Assembly (NCBI RefSeq): GCF_021646545.1
Contig: NZ_JAKIRP010000012.1
Location: forward strand, 62,001-126,000
DNA from: Chitinophaga filiformis
GTDB lineage: Bacteria > Bacteroidota > Bacteroidia > Chitinophagales > Chitinophagaceae
Reading direction: 5' to 3'
Length of the DNA stretch: 64,000 nt
The notes beneath the pieces are model-generated. The model did no database searches. It saw only the letters and a list, made by a program, of their open reading frames with translations, and was not told the origin of the DNA. Shown here one piece after another: positions 1 to 9,145 of this stretch. The translations under genes and the position numbers were made by a program. Position 1 is the first letter of the stretch. Each line of letters begins with the position of its first letter.

Positions 1-154
1 CAGCCTGCCGCAGCATACCGTCTGCTTCTCAATTGGCCCAACCACGGCCAGGGCCCTGCAGGCATATACGGGCAATAAGATTATTACCAGTACTAGCCCC
101 GGCATGGAACAGCTGGTACTGACAACGATATTATACTTTAACAACATTAACTGA
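1..154 (+). CDS. hemD: Uroporphyrinogen-III synthase, C-terminal end (partial)
   Basis: Only the last 50 or so codons are present, read in the frame starting at base 2 and ending with TGA at 152-154. The visible residues include FSIGPTTARAL, the conserved C-terminal motif of uroporphyrinogen-III synthase, which closes and inverts ring D of hydroxymethylbilane to give uroporphyrinogen III. The next gene, hemE, begins 6 bases later and uses this product, which supports the call. The rest of the gene lies outside the window. The identification rests on a short motif plus context. Confidence 0.75.
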   Translation, partial: SLPQHTVCFSIGPTTARALQAYTGNKIITSTSPGMEQLVLTTILYFNNIN

Positions 155-160
155 CAAAGA

Positions 161-1186
161 ATGAGCGCCTTAAAGAATGACCTTTTACTGAGAGCTTTAC
201 GCGGAGAAACAACAGAACGTGTCCCTGTATGGATGATGCGCCAGGCTGGCCGTTACCTGCCTGACTACATCAAACTGCGGGAGAAATACTCCTTCTTTGA
301 ACGCTGCATGAACCCTGAACTGGCCACCGAGATCACCGTGATGCCTGTACACCAGGTGGGCGTGGATGCAGCTATCATCTTCTCCGACATCCTCGTAGTA
401 CCACAGGCCATGGGAATGGAAGTACAGCTGATCGAAAAGATCGGTCCCGTACTGCCAGATCCGGTAAAAGGTGCGGATGATCTTAAGAAACTCCGCGTGC
501 CCGATGTGAAGGACACCCTCAACTATGTCTTTGAAGCGCTCGCATTAACAAAGAAAACACTCGACGGCGCCGTTCCCCTGATCGGCTTTGCCGGCGCCCC
601 CTGGACACTGCTCTGTTATATGGTGCAGGGTAAAGGGTCCAAAACATTCGATAGTGCCAAGGCATTCTGTTATCAGCAGCCCGAAGTAGCCCATCAGCTG
701 CTGCAGATGATCACAGATACTACCATCGCGTACCTGAAAGAACAGGTGAAAGCAGGAGCTGACTGCATACAGCTGTTCGACTCATGGGGTGGTTTATTAA
801 GTCCTCAGGACTTTGAAACCCTTTCCCTCCGTTATATGCGCCAGATCGTGGCTGCACTGAAAGATGTCTGCCCGGTTACCGTATTTGCCAAAGGCGCCTG
901 GTTTGCACTGGAAGAAATGGCCGCTACCGGCGCTAATTGCCTGGGTGTTGACTGGTGCATCCAGCCGGCCCGTGCGAGACAGTTTGCCGGTAATAACGTG
1001 ACCCTGCAGGGCAACTTTGATCCCGCTAAGCTGCTGGCCCCTATTCCTGAGATCAAAAAAGCTGTGAAGGAAATGCTGAACGGCTTTGGCAAACACCGCT
1101 ACATTGCGAACCTGGGCCATGGCATCCTGCCTAATGTGCCTGTTGATCATGCCAAAGCTTTCATTGAGACAGTAAAGGAATTCTAA
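161..1186 (+). CDS. hemE: Uroporphyrinogen decarboxylase
   Basis: This cytoplasmic enzyme removes four carboxyl groups from uroporphyrinogen III to make coproporphyrinogen III. The 341-residue protein has the usual family length. The signature PVWMMRQAGRYLPDY sits at residues 22-36, giving the substrate-binding arginines R27 and R31. The FSDILVVP segment carries the catalytic aspartate at D76, and GFAGAPWTLL follows near residue 142. The gene lies 6 bases after hemD and 12 bases before hemF, so the three are probably cotranscribed. No Shine-Dalgarno site is evident, as is common in this phylum. Confidence 0.97.
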   Translation: MSALKNDLLLRALRGETTERVPVWMMRQAGRYLPDYIKLREKYSFFERCMNPELATEITVMPVHQVGVDAAIIFSDILVVPQAMGMEVQLIEKIGPVLPDPVKGADDLKKLRVPDVKDTLNYVFEALALTKKTLDGAVPLIGFAGAPWTLLCYMVQGKGSKTFDSAKAFCYQQPEVAHQLLQMITDTTIAYLKEQVKAGADCIQLFDSWGGLLSPQDFETLSLRYMRQIVAALKDVCPVTVFAKGAWFALEEMAATGANCLGVDWCIQPARARQFAGNNVTLQGNFDPAKLLAPIPEIKKAVKEMLNGFGKHRYIANLGHGILPNVPVDHAKAFIETVKEF

Positions 1187-1198
1187 AGGAAACCAGCC

Positions 1199-2110
1199 AT
1201 GAACATCAAAGACAACTTTATTTCCCTCATACATCGCCTGCAGAACGAGATCTGTGCGGCGCTGGAAGATATTGACGGTAAAGCGAAATTCCGGGAAGAC
1301 CTCTGGGAACGTCCCGGTGGCGGAGGTGGTAAGTCCCGCGTCATTGCTGGCGGTAACGTATTCGAAAAAGGCGGCGTGAGCACCTCTGTGGTACATGGCG
1401 AGCTACCAGAACTCATGGCCAAACAGTTTGGCGTAGGCCAGGCACAGTTCATGGCCTGCGGTATCTCCCTCGTCATTCACCCGCTCAATCCCTTTGTGCC
1501 TACCGTACATGCCAATTTCCGTTACTTTGAGCTGTACGATGACAATGGCACCTTAAAAGACTCCTGGTTTGGCGGCGGAGCCGATCTGACGCCCTATTAC
1601 CTCGACGAGCAGGATGGCATACATTTCCATCAGACATTCAAAAATGCCTGCGATCCTTTTGGTACGGAACTTTATCCGCTGTTTAAAAAACACTGCGACG
1701 AATACTTTGTCAATAAACACAGGAACAACGAAGCCCGCGGCATTGGCGGCATTTTCTACGACTACCAGCGCCCCGGTGAAAAAATGAGCGCTGAACAGTT
1801 GTATAATCTGGCAAAAGCTAACGGCGAGGCCTTCCTGGAAGCCTATCTGCCCATTGTAAGGAAAACGAAAGACACTCCATATACCGACGCCCACAGGGAC
1901 TGGCAGGAGTACAGGCGCGGACGCTATGTAGAGTTCAACCTGATACACGACAGAGGCACCCTGTTCGGCCTGAAAACCAACGGACGTACGGAATCCATTC
2001 TGATGAGCCTTCCGCCCAGGGCCCGCTGGGAATATGACTATCATCCAAGCCCGGGCAGCAGGGAAGCTGAACTGGTTGAATTGCTGAAACCCAGAGAGTG
2101 GGTCATCTGA
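1199..2110 (+). CDS. hemF: Oxygen-dependent coproporphyrinogen-III oxidase
   Basis: HemF oxidatively decarboxylates two propionates of coproporphyrinogen III to vinyl groups, using O2, and yields protoporphyrinogen IX. The 303-residue product has the standard HemF length and contains the family segment WFGGGADLTPYYLDEQD near residues 123-139, as well as the C-terminal PPRARWEYDY motif. It is not the radical-SAM HemN type. The oxygen-dependent form fits an aerobic lifestyle, although an anaerobic version could exist elsewhere. It lies between hemE and hemB with short gaps of 12 and 21 bases, consistent with one operon. Confidence 0.97.
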   Translation: MNIKDNFISLIHRLQNEICAALEDIDGKAKFREDLWERPGGGGGKSRVIAGGNVFEKGGVSTSVVHGELPELMAKQFGVGQAQFMACGISLVIHPLNPFVPTVHANFRYFELYDDNGTLKDSWFGGGADLTPYYLDEQDGIHFHQTFKNACDPFGTELYPLFKKHCDEYFVNKHRNNEARGIGGIFYDYQRPGEKMSAEQLYNLAKANGEAFLEAYLPIVRKTKDTPYTDAHRDWQEYRRGRYVEFNLIHDRGTLFGLKTNGRTESILMSLPPRARWEYDYHPSPGSREAELVELLKPREWVI

Positions 2111-2131
2111 ACACATTAAAACACATTTAGC

Positions 2132-3097
2132 ATGATACGTAGAAACAGGATATTGAGAACTTCTCCCGCCATCCGGGCGATGGTTGCAGAAACAGTACTG
2201 ACGCCCAGCGACTTTATTGCACCGTTATTCATTGTGGAAGGGCAAAATGTGAAGGAAGAGATCATTTCAATGCCCGGTTATTTTCGTCATTCACTGGACC
2301 TTACCGTGAAAGAAGTGAAAGAACTGTGGAACATGGGTATTAAAAGCGTATTGCTGTTCATCAAATGCGCTGATGAACTGAAAGACAATAAAGGAACTGA
2401 GGCAGTGAATCCCAACGGTTTGATGCAACGCGCCATCAAAGCCATCAAAGACGCTGTTCCGGAAATCGTAGTGATGACTGACATAGCGCTGGACCCCTAC
2501 TCTTCTTACGGTCACGACGGGATTGTTGAGAATGGAGAGATCGTGAATGACATCACCGTAGAAGTATTGTCGCGTATGAGCCTCAGCCATGCTGAAGCAG
2601 GGGCCGACTTTGTAGCACCCAGCGATAAAATGGACGGCCGCATCCTTGCCATCCGTACCATCCTGGAGCAACACAGCTTCCATAAAGTAGGTATTATGTC
2701 CTACAGTGCTAAATATGCCTCCTGCCTGTACGGTCCTTTCCGCGATGCCCTTGACTCTGCTCCGGGCTTCGGCGATAAAAAGACTTACCAGCTGGACTTT
2801 GCAAACAGCGATCAGGCGCTGAAAGAGACCCTGATGGATGTAGAAGAGGGAGCTGACATTGTGATGGTGAAACCGGCGCTATATTACCTGGATGTGATCC
2901 GCAAGATCAAAGATCATGTACACGTACCAGTAAGTGCTTATCATGTAAGCGGAGAATATTCCATGATCAAGGCAGCAGCTAAAATGGGCTGGCTCAACGA
3001 AGATAAGGCCATTATTGAAGCGCTCACCAGTATCAAACGTGCAGGCGCGGATCTGATCGCTACCTATTTTGCAAAAGATGCGGTGCGATTATTGTAA
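2132..3097 (+). CDS. hemB: Delta-aminolevulinic acid dehydratase (porphobilinogen synthase)
   Basis: HemB condenses two 5-aminolevulinate molecules to porphobilinogen. The protein is 321 residues long. The two Schiff-base lysines are visible as K194 in SYSAKYASC and K247 in VMVKPALYY. The metal region reads DIALDPYSSYGHDG (117-130): the cysteines that bind catalytic zinc in the E. coli and mammalian enzymes are absent and aspartates are present, as in magnesium-type enzymes. The gene sits 21 bases after hemF and 45 bases before hemL. Substrate supply by HemL and downstream use by HemE/HemF make the cluster nearly self-sufficient, with HemC presumably just upstream of the window. Confidence 0.97.
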   Translation: MIRRNRILRTSPAIRAMVAETVLTPSDFIAPLFIVEGQNVKEEIISMPGYFRHSLDLTVKEVKELWNMGIKSVLLFIKCADELKDNKGTEAVNPNGLMQRAIKAIKDAVPEIVVMTDIALDPYSSYGHDGIVENGEIVNDITVEVLSRMSLSHAEAGADFVAPSDKMDGRILAIRTILEQHSFHKVGIMSYSAKYASCLYGPFRDALDSAPGFGDKKTYQLDFANSDQALKETLMDVEEGADIVMVKPALYYLDVIRKIKDHVHVPVSAYHVSGEYSMIKAAAKMGWLNEDKAIIEALTSIKRAGADLIATYFAKDAVRLL

Positions 3098-3142
3098 ACA
3101 ACAGCACATGCTTTTCAGTTAAAAATACTTATCACTACCACC

Positions 3143-4432
3143 ATGTACACGCAAAGCAGATCATTATTTGAAAGAGCAAAACAGCTCATCCCAGGCGGTG
3201 TAAACTCGCCCGTTCGCGCATTCAAAGGTGTGGGCGGCTCACCCATATTCATGAAAAACGCTAAAGGCGCTTATATGTATGATGTGGACGGCAACCGCTA
3301 CATAGATTACATCAATTCATGGGGGCCGATGATCATGGGACATGCCTATGAACCGGTAGTGAAGGCCATCCAGGAATATGCCACCTACTCCACCTCCTTC
3401 GGGGCGCCTACCGAGCTGGAAATCAGCATTGCAGAGCTGATCGTCAGCATGGTGCCCAACATTGAGCAGGTGCGTATGGTGAATTCCGGTACAGAAGCCT
3501 GTATGTCGGCCCTGAGGCTGGCCAGAGGTTATACCGGCCGCAATAAATTCATCAAATTTGAAGGTAATTACCACGGCCACGCAGATTCGTTCCTGGTAAG
3601 TGCGGGTAGCGGCGTAGCCACCTTAGACATACAATCTGTCCCCGGCGTTACGCAAACCGTCGCCGACGATACCCTTACCGCTCCTTACAATAATTTACCG
3701 GCGGTGGAAAAACTGATCGCGGCACATCCTGACCAGATAGCCGCTATCATCGTTGAACCTGTTGCCGGTAACATGGGCTGTATACTGCCACAGGAGGGCT
3801 TCTTACAGGGCCTACGCAATCTGTGTGATGAGCACAATATCCTCCTGATCTTCGACGAAGTAATGACAGGTTTCAGATTAGCACGCGGAGGTGCACAGGA
3901 ACTGTTCAATATTAAAGCAGATTTGGTTACCTTTGGCAAGATAATTGGCGCAGGTATGCCGGTAGGCGCCTTCGCAGGAAGTAGAGAGATCATGGAACAT
4001 ATCGCCCCTGCCGGGAAAATTTATCAGGCAGGAACATTGAGTGGTAACCCGATTGCAATGATCGCTGGCTATACGCTGCTGAAAACGCTGAACGACAACC
4101 CGGATATTTACCGGCAACTGGCGGAAAAAGCTGCTTACCTGGCCGGAGGATTGCAATCTGTACTGAGTGCGGCCGGGATTGTTCATCAGGTCAACAATCT
4201 GGGCTCTATGATGAGTGTTCACTTTGCAGAATATCCAATCATTAATTTTGAAGCTGCTTCGGGTGCTAACAACGAGTTGTTCAAACATTTCTTTCATGCT
4301 ATGCTGGAACGCGGTATATATCTGCCACCTTCCGCTTTTGAAAGCTGGTTCCTCAGTACTGCGCTGACAATAGAAGATCTCGACACGACAGTAGACGCTG
4401 CAAAATCAGCCATACAGTCTATACATAGTTAA
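3143..4432 (+). CDS. hemL: Glutamate-1-semialdehyde 2,1-aminomutase
   Basis: This PLP enzyme makes 5-aminolevulinate from glutamate-1-semialdehyde, so the organism uses the C5 (tRNA-glutamate) route to haem. The 429-residue protein shows the N-terminal LIPGGVNSPVRAF signature at 15-27, the substrate-lid region NYHGHADSF (142-150), IFDEVMTGFR (237-245), and the PLP lysine K266 in TFGKIIGAG. Length is as expected for GSAM. It is the last gene of the haem cluster and is followed by a strong terminator. The glutamyl-tRNA reductase gene hemA is not in the window. Confidence 0.97.
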   Translation: MYTQSRSLFERAKQLIPGGVNSPVRAFKGVGGSPIFMKNAKGAYMYDVDGNRYIDYINSWGPMIMGHAYEPVVKAIQEYATYSTSFGAPTELEISIAELIVSMVPNIEQVRMVNSGTEACMSALRLARGYTGRNKFIKFEGNYHGHADSFLVSAGSGVATLDIQSVPGVTQTVADDTLTAPYNNLPAVEKLIAAHPDQIAAIIVEPVAGNMGCILPQEGFLQGLRNLCDEHNILLIFDEVMTGFRLARGGAQELFNIKADLVTFGKIIGAGMPVGAFAGSREIMEHIAPAGKIYQAGTLSGNPIAMIAGYTLLKTLNDNPDIYRQLAEKAAYLAGGLQSVLSAAGIVHQVNNLGSMMSVHFAEYPIINFEAASGANNELFKHFFHAMLERGIYLPPSAFESWFLSTALTIEDLDTTVDAAKSAIQSIHS

Positions 4433-4456
4433 CAATTCAAATCCTGTGCAGAGTGG

Positions 4457-4490
4457 AAAAACGCCCCGGTCATGTGCCGGGGCGTTTTTA
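4457..4490 (+). terminator. Rho-independent terminator after hemL
   Basis: A GC-rich hairpin (ACGCCCCGG, short loop, CCGGGGCGT) is preceded by an A-run and followed by TTTTT. It closes the haem operon and, because of its symmetry, could also serve the convergent hydrolase gene ending at 4497. Confidence 0.9.
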
Positions 4491-4496
4491 GTCTCC

Positions 4497-5300
4497 TTAC
4501 TTTTTATGAGAAAATAACCAGGGCAGCAGCTCAGGTTCAGCAAATGCATTATCCCAGCTGTTATGCCCTACGCCCGGATATTCTGAATATTTTACCTTAG
4601 CCTTCAATTTCTTCAGCGCCTCCACATAATCCCTTGAACCTGAAACAGGTACTACATTATCTGCACCGCCGTGGAAAATCCATAGCGGTACTTTTGCGAA
4701 TTTCGCCGCAGTGCTGACATTACCTATTCCGCAGATCGGAAAGGCCGCCGCCCACATCTTCGGATAACGGGCCAGCAGGTCGTATGTACCTATTCCGCCA
4801 AGGGATAATCCTCCAAGATAGACCTGTTTGCTATTCACTTTCTCAATCTTTATCAGGCTGTCTACCAGCAATTTTACCAGCAATCCCGGCGTGGATTGCC
4901 TGTCCGTACCATCTGAAAATTCCCTCTTTATGGCCTTTCCTGTACTATCCCTGGTCACCTTCATCGATGCCCACATGGAGTCAGGAGGACACTGTGGAAA
5001 TATCACAAAAGAAGGAAAACGCTGACGCAGGGAATCCTTCAGGAACAGGCTGCCGCCGTGCAACAACTGGGCCGCATTGTCAGTACCCCTCTCGCCGGAA
5101 CCATGCAGGAACACTATCAGGGGATAAGGCTTCTGAGAATCATACCCCACCGGTTGCAACATGCGATATTCCAACGTATCGCCGTTATGAATAAATGTTT
5201 CGTAACTGTAAGCGCTGAAATCAGGATTTGTCTGCGCATGCGCGTAAGAGCAGAAAAACTGTATTATCAGCAGTACTGCCAGGGCCCGGAGTATTTTCAT
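4497..5300 (-). CDS. Secreted alpha/beta-hydrolase (predicted peptidase/esterase)
   Basis: The 267-residue protein begins with a signal peptide (hydrophobic residues 5-19, likely cut after AHA at 22), so it is exported. The fold is that of the alpha/beta-hydrolase or dienelactone-hydrolase group: LIVFLHGSGERG (61-72) forms the oxyanion region, S166 in GLSLGG is the nucleophile, D214 in HGGADNVVP the acid, and H246 in GVGHNSW the base. Proteins of this type are often annotated as putative peptidase or phospholipase/carboxylesterase. The true substrate cannot be read from the sequence. No glycan-cleaving neighbour points to a specific polymer. Confidence 0.85.
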   Translation of the reverse strand: MKILRALAVLLIIQFFCSYAHAQTNPDFSAYSYETFIHNGDTLEYRMLQPVGYDSQKPYPLIVFLHGSGERGTDNAAQLLHGGSLFLKDSLRQRFPSFVIFPQCPPDSMWASMKVTRDSTGKAIKREFSDGTDRQSTPGLLVKLLVDSLIKIEKVNSKQVYLGGLSLGGIGTYDLLARYPKMWAAAFPICGIGNVSTAAKFAKVPLWIFHGGADNVVPVSGSRDYVEALKKLKAKVKYSEYPGVGHNSWDNAFAEPELLPWLFSHKK

Positions 5301-5625
5301 AATGGAATGTTTGATGTTTAGATATTGGATATTCGTATTGAAATTAAAATTTTTAACCCAGGAAAATATCAGGCATCACAAACCTGCTACCTGCCCTATA
5401 AATATCTGTAACACTAACGATAACCTGTAACACTTTATGACAGCCGGTCTCAGGTAACGATAATGGGCCCGGTGCGCATCGCCCTGCTGCCCTATCCTGC
5501 CATACAAACCATTGACTAAATCAATCAACTCCAGGAAGGCATGCCTACTGGTACTTTACAAAACAAAAGTTCCGGATAAAACATACGTTTCACCCGGAAT
5601 CCCTTATTTACATCAGTCAATGACG
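5301..5625. other. Gene-free interval between two minus-strand genes
   Basis: This 325-base stretch separates the hydrolase and methyltransferase genes. It should contain the promoter of the hydrolase gene. I see no convincing ORF, repeat or terminator. Short open frames here have no motifs. Confidence 0.5.
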
Positions 5626-6417
5626 TTAATACTTCAGTATAAAATGCTGTTTTATCTTCATATCGGGGCGGAAAAACACCAACCCGATAAAGAACAGGTC
5701 CACCGTAAAAGTGACTCTTGGATGTTGCTGAATGGTATGCCATGCAGTTTCCATATCCGGTGTCCAGTGAATATCGTCAAAGATGAACAGTGATTCATCA
5801 TGCACTTTGGACAGGCATTGCTCAAAATAATTCAGCGTAGGTACCGAACGGTGGTTGCCATCAATATACACATAGTCCAGTCGGGGTAAGGCCTGCAGTA
5901 AAGCTGGTAATACAGTATCAAAGTTGCCTACATGCTGTTTGATATTATGCAGCTGTAAAGCCTCAAAATTACGGCCGGCGCGGGCAGCAATATTAGGACA
6001 TCCTTCAATGGTATGCACAGTAGCAGAAGGCGCTGCCTTCGCCATATATGCCGTAGACATTCCCATGGAGGTACCCAGTTCCAGCAGATGCTCCGGTTGG
6101 AAGTATTGTATCAGCCGATAGAACAACTGGCCGAATTTGGCCGGTTTGGCCGCATGACGGGTGATATCGCTCACTTTACGTTCCCTTCCCGCATTGGTGA
6201 GAGAACCCGCTCCCAGATCAGTGACCTGAAGGGTTTCCGTACTGCGCAATAAAGATTTCCGTACCTGTTCAATTTCGCCGAATACTACCGGCTTTTTCGT
6301 ATCCCGTAACACCTTCTCCACAAGATCAAATACGAAGGGAGAATGTACATCGTGCCGGTTGCCCGCTGTGAAATAATAATGCAGGTATTTTTTAGCTAAT
6401 TCCCACTGTAGGCCCAA
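5626..6417 (-). CDS. Class I SAM-dependent O-methyltransferase-like protein
   Basis: The 263-residue protein has a Rossmann-type SAM domain. The glycine-rich motif I is LLELGTSMGMSTAYMA around residues 115-130, an acidic residue ends strand 2 in VHTIEG, and the later YVYIDGNHR and IFDDIHW segments resemble the metal-binding region of catechol-type O-methyltransferases. The N-terminus (YYFTAGNRHDVHSPFVFDLV) is typical of a Bacteroidota subgroup of this family. It lies 25 bases downstream of a glycosyltransferase gene on the same strand, so cotranscription is likely and a role in surface-glycan or lipid modification is possible. The substrate is unknown. Confidence 0.8.
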   Translation of the reverse strand: MGLQWELAKKYLHYYFTAGNRHDVHSPFVFDLVEKVLRDTKKPVVFGEIEQVRKSLLRSTETLQVTDLGAGSLTNAGRERKVSDITRHAAKPAKFGQLFYRLIQYFQPEHLLELGTSMGMSTAYMAKAAPSATVHTIEGCPNIAARAGRNFEALQLHNIKQHVGNFDTVLPALLQALPRLDYVYIDGNHRSVPTLNYFEQCLSKVHDESLFIFDDIHWTPDMETAWHTIQQHPRVTFTVDLFFIGLVFFRPDMKIKQHFILKY

Positions 6418-6442
6418 AATAGACAGTTTAATCAGTTATTTA

Positions 6443-7183
6443 TCAGTTATATATTTTCGTTTTGACCCATCCCCACATGTGCAGGCGATGCTGCAGGGAC
6501 ACCCGTAATACGCCAAACCCATAGATAATGCTGCGTTTCAGGTTAATACTTGATGCTTCCTCAAAGTATTTGGTGGGGCAAGTTACTTCACCTATTTCAT
6601 AACCCTTCATAAAAATCTGAGAAACCATTTCGTTATCGAAGATGAAATCGTCATCATTGGCCATATACGCAATGTTTTTCAGCACTACTCCTGAAAATGC
6701 CCTGTAACCGGTATGGTATTCACTGAGTTTCTGTCCGATGACCAGGTTCTGCACCAGCGTCAGAAAGCGGTTAGCAACATATTTATAGAGGGGCATCCCT
6801 CCATTTAATGCGCCGTTCCCAAGTATACGGGACCCGAACACTACGGGATACACATCATTTGCAATAATACTGCTCATGGCTGTAATAAGCCTCGGAGTGT
6901 ATTGATAATCAGGATGTAACATAATCACGATATCCGCGTCCAGCTCAAGGGCCTTGTTATAACAGGATTTCTGGTTCCCACCATAGCCCTTGTTATTATC
7001 ATGCCGGATGATGTGTTTGATTCCCAGCTGCTTTCCGACGGCAACTGTCTCATCTTTACTGGCATCGTCGACCAATACGACTTCGTCAACAATGTCAAAC
7101 GGAATTTCATTGTAGGTTTTCTCAAGAGTTAAAGCGGCGTTGTAGGCAGGCAATACGACCACTATCTTTTTATTATTTAACAT
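6443..7183 (-). CDS. Family 2 glycosyltransferase (dolichyl-phosphate-mannose-synthase-like)
   Basis: The 246-residue protein is a GT2 enzyme: VVVLPAYNAALTLEKTY at the N-terminus, VVLVDDASKDET as the nucleotide-binding segment, and an HPDYQY stretch at the usual metal-binding DxD position, where the first aspartate is replaced by histidine. YHTGYRAFSG near residues 156-165 resembles the acceptor region of the DPM1/polyprenyl-phosphate transferase group. There are no obvious membrane helices in the C-terminus. Such enzymes charge a lipid carrier or build surface polysaccharide. The neighbouring methyltransferase suggests a shared pathway. Donor and acceptor cannot be deduced. Confidence 0.85.
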   Translation of the reverse strand: MLNNKKIVVVLPAYNAALTLEKTYNEIPFDIVDEVVLVDDASKDETVAVGKQLGIKHIIRHDNNKGYGGNQKSCYNKALELDADIVIMLHPDYQYTPRLITAMSSIIANDVYPVVFGSRILGNGALNGGMPLYKYVANRFLTLVQNLVIGQKLSEYHTGYRAFSGVVLKNIAYMANDDDFIFDNEMVSQIFMKGYEIGEVTCPTKYFEEASSINLKRSIIYGFGVLRVSLQHRLHMWGWVKTKIYN

Positions 7184-7455
7184 GAAAGTGGGTAATTTGC
7201 GGCTAAAGGTAATAAAGTAGTTGAATGACTGGCAATTTCAACTTATTATAAATTGTTATCTTTGTGTAAACTGGTTTTTTGGCACCATATTTTCATGGGT
7301 TGCTAATGAAACGCAAACGCAAATAGTGCATGCAAAAACAATTACAGGTCGCAACTGAGAGCGGGCATTCTGACTGTCGGCTTTATGGGAAGAATCTATC
7401 CTATTGTGAATGTTTTGCTTTTTTTAAATCAGTCAAGATCACGCATTTAAATTCT

Positions 7456-8721
7456 ATGAGATATCTGACACTATTACTGATTTTACTTTCAAGCTTCCAT
7501 TTTGCGCAAGCACAGGAACCGGAAAAACCGAAGCTGCCAACTGAACAACCTAAAGGCGATCCAAATTCAGAGTTGAAGAATGTGGTAATGCCTCAGGTAA
7601 GAACACAGGACACTACCATCCGCCGGATCATGGAGGAACTGCAGCGTATTAACGACAGTGACAAACAGAATTCCAATGCCATCCAGGGCTTGCTGCAGGG
7701 ACGTGAGATCGATAACATTACCAAATATGAACTGATCCGTAACAACATCGTATTTGCAAGTGAGACTTATTATCTCCTGAATAAAAAGATCATTGACCTG
7801 AAATCACGTACTACTACCAACAATCTCGACGTATTCATCACCTCATTGAACAACCCGGAAAGTAAAGAGTTGGGCTTCTCTCTGAGCGACCGTATCGTGG
7901 AACTGGTAGAGAAAGTAGTGTTAAAAGGCAAGGCTGACAAGAATGAAAAGAACAGTAAGATCGTTGAATCTACCAAATCCATCATTGCCAGCCCTATCTT
8001 CCAGAGCTTTACCTCTTTGACACCGCCACTGGCAATCGCTAACTCAGTAATGAACTTTCTGCACAGCATCAGTGTGAACAATAAAGAGATCAATCAGAAT
8101 ACGCTGAAAGAATTCGAAAAAGAGCTGAACAAATATGTAGTTTATTACACAGCGCTGAATGATGCAAACCAGAAATTCGAATATGGTCTGAACTTCAATA
8201 AAGATCAGCTGAATCTCCTGCAGGACAACCTGTATGATCACCTCATGTTCACCGCAAGCGCCCTGAAATATCAGCTGCCACAGCGTGGTAACAAATCATT
8301 GGGAGAAACGATGAATGACTTCTTCTTTGACTTCAAAAGAGATAAAGTAGTGACGTTCTTTAATGATCTGGAGACGAAATACAGCAAAGGCAAAAAAGTA
8401 GATTATGAGGCGTTGCTGCGTGAGAATCCAAACTTAAAAGAGGTGAACAACCAGCTGGAAGACCTGATCCTGCAGACGAAGCGTTTCGAAAATCTCTACA
8501 ATGAATACTTTACTCTGCTGGATTCGTACTACGGTAAAGTAAATAATTCCCTGAAGATTGCTCAGGACAATGGTTTGGCTGACAAGAACACTATTGATAC
8601 CAAGCAAGCGGAGTTCCGTAATCTGAAGGATGAAGCGGTGAAAGAGATACAGGCTTCTATCAACATCAAGGAGCTGTATAATAATACTGACAAGATCAAA
8701 TACAGGTACAGAATATTCTAG
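7456..8721 (+). CDS. Secreted coiled-coil protein of unknown function
   Basis: I do not recognise this family. The frame is open from 7330, but the ATG at 7456 is a better start because it gives a classic signal peptide (MRYLTLLLILLSSFHFAQA), after which the mature 400-residue protein begins with QEPEKPK. The product is highly charged, helix-rich and has several probable coiled-coil stretches (for example the DLETKYSKGKKVDYEALLRE region). A Bacteroidota -7 box TATCTTTG at 7257-7264 would give a leader of about 190 bases. A terminator follows directly. Periplasmic or surface location is likely; function unknown. Confidence 0.75.
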   Translation: MRYLTLLLILLSSFHFAQAQEPEKPKLPTEQPKGDPNSELKNVVMPQVRTQDTTIRRIMEELQRINDSDKQNSNAIQGLLQGREIDNITKYELIRNNIVFASETYYLLNKKIIDLKSRTTTNNLDVFITSLNNPESKELGFSLSDRIVELVEKVVLKGKADKNEKNSKIVESTKSIIASPIFQSFTSLTPPLAIANSVMNFLHSISVNNKEINQNTLKEFEKELNKYVVYYTALNDANQKFEYGLNFNKDQLNLLQDNLYDHLMFTASALKYQLPQRGNKSLGETMNDFFFDFKRDKVVTFFNDLETKYSKGKKVDYEALLRENPNLKEVNNQLEDLILQTKRFENLYNEYFTLLDSYYGKVNNSLKIAQDNGLADKNTIDTKQAEFRNLKDEAVKEIQASINIKELYNNTDKIKYRYRIF

Positions 8722-8741
8722 CAGATCACCTTCTGCATAAT

Positions 8742-8777
8742 AAAGGACGGATTACTTGTAGTAATTCGTCCTTTTTG
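8742..8777 (+). terminator. Rho-independent terminator
   Basis: The hairpin AAAGGACGgATTAC / GTAATtCGTCCTTT, with one mismatch, is followed by a T-rich run. It lies 20 bases after the coiled-coil protein gene. Confidence 0.85.
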
Positions 8778-8850
8778 TTTTATGTCAGGTTGCTCCGGTT
8801 TGTTGGAAAGATCTGCTGGAATTGGTCCCGATAGTTGTTTGTTGATAGTT

Positions 8851-9030
8851 TACGCTAAGTTGCTCGGTTTCAGTATGGGATGTCGGTCGGCGCCTCTCTG
8901 GCAGTGTGCAGCTATTTAGCTTTGTCAATCGGATGAGCTTTGGAATGTCGATTTAGCTGCATCAGTCGTAGCCCCAGAGAGCCGAAGGCCCGACATTCCC
9001 ATCTGAAACCGCTGCTACTTACGCTCTCCC
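8851..9030 (+). repeat. Long imperfect hairpin element, family A, copy 1
   Basis: About 180 bases form one imperfect palindrome. The left arm starts ACGCTAAGTTGCTCGGTTTC and the right arm ends GAAACCGCTGCTACTTACGC. Inner paired blocks are GGGATGTCGG with CCGACATTCCC and CTCTCTGG with CCAGAGAG, and an inner stem GCAGCTA/TAGCTGC closes a loop of about 40 bases. Related copies lie at 30850-31031, 31618-31780 (inverted) and 43689-43872. No coding potential is evident. It is MITE- or REP-like in form but longer than classical REPs. Confidence 0.8.
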
Positions 9031-9145
9031 TATTACAATCTCTTGCCTCCTGTATGCATGGATGGCAGGTATTTTCTAACTCCCTATAGAAGTAAAGATC
9101 TCGTCAACGATCACTCCCTGATTCAAGTGAAAGTCCATCATCATG

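Noticed and set aside
7330..7455. N-terminal extension of the coiled-coil protein
   Set aside because: It would bury a clear signal peptide that starts at 7456, and the extension has no conserved character.
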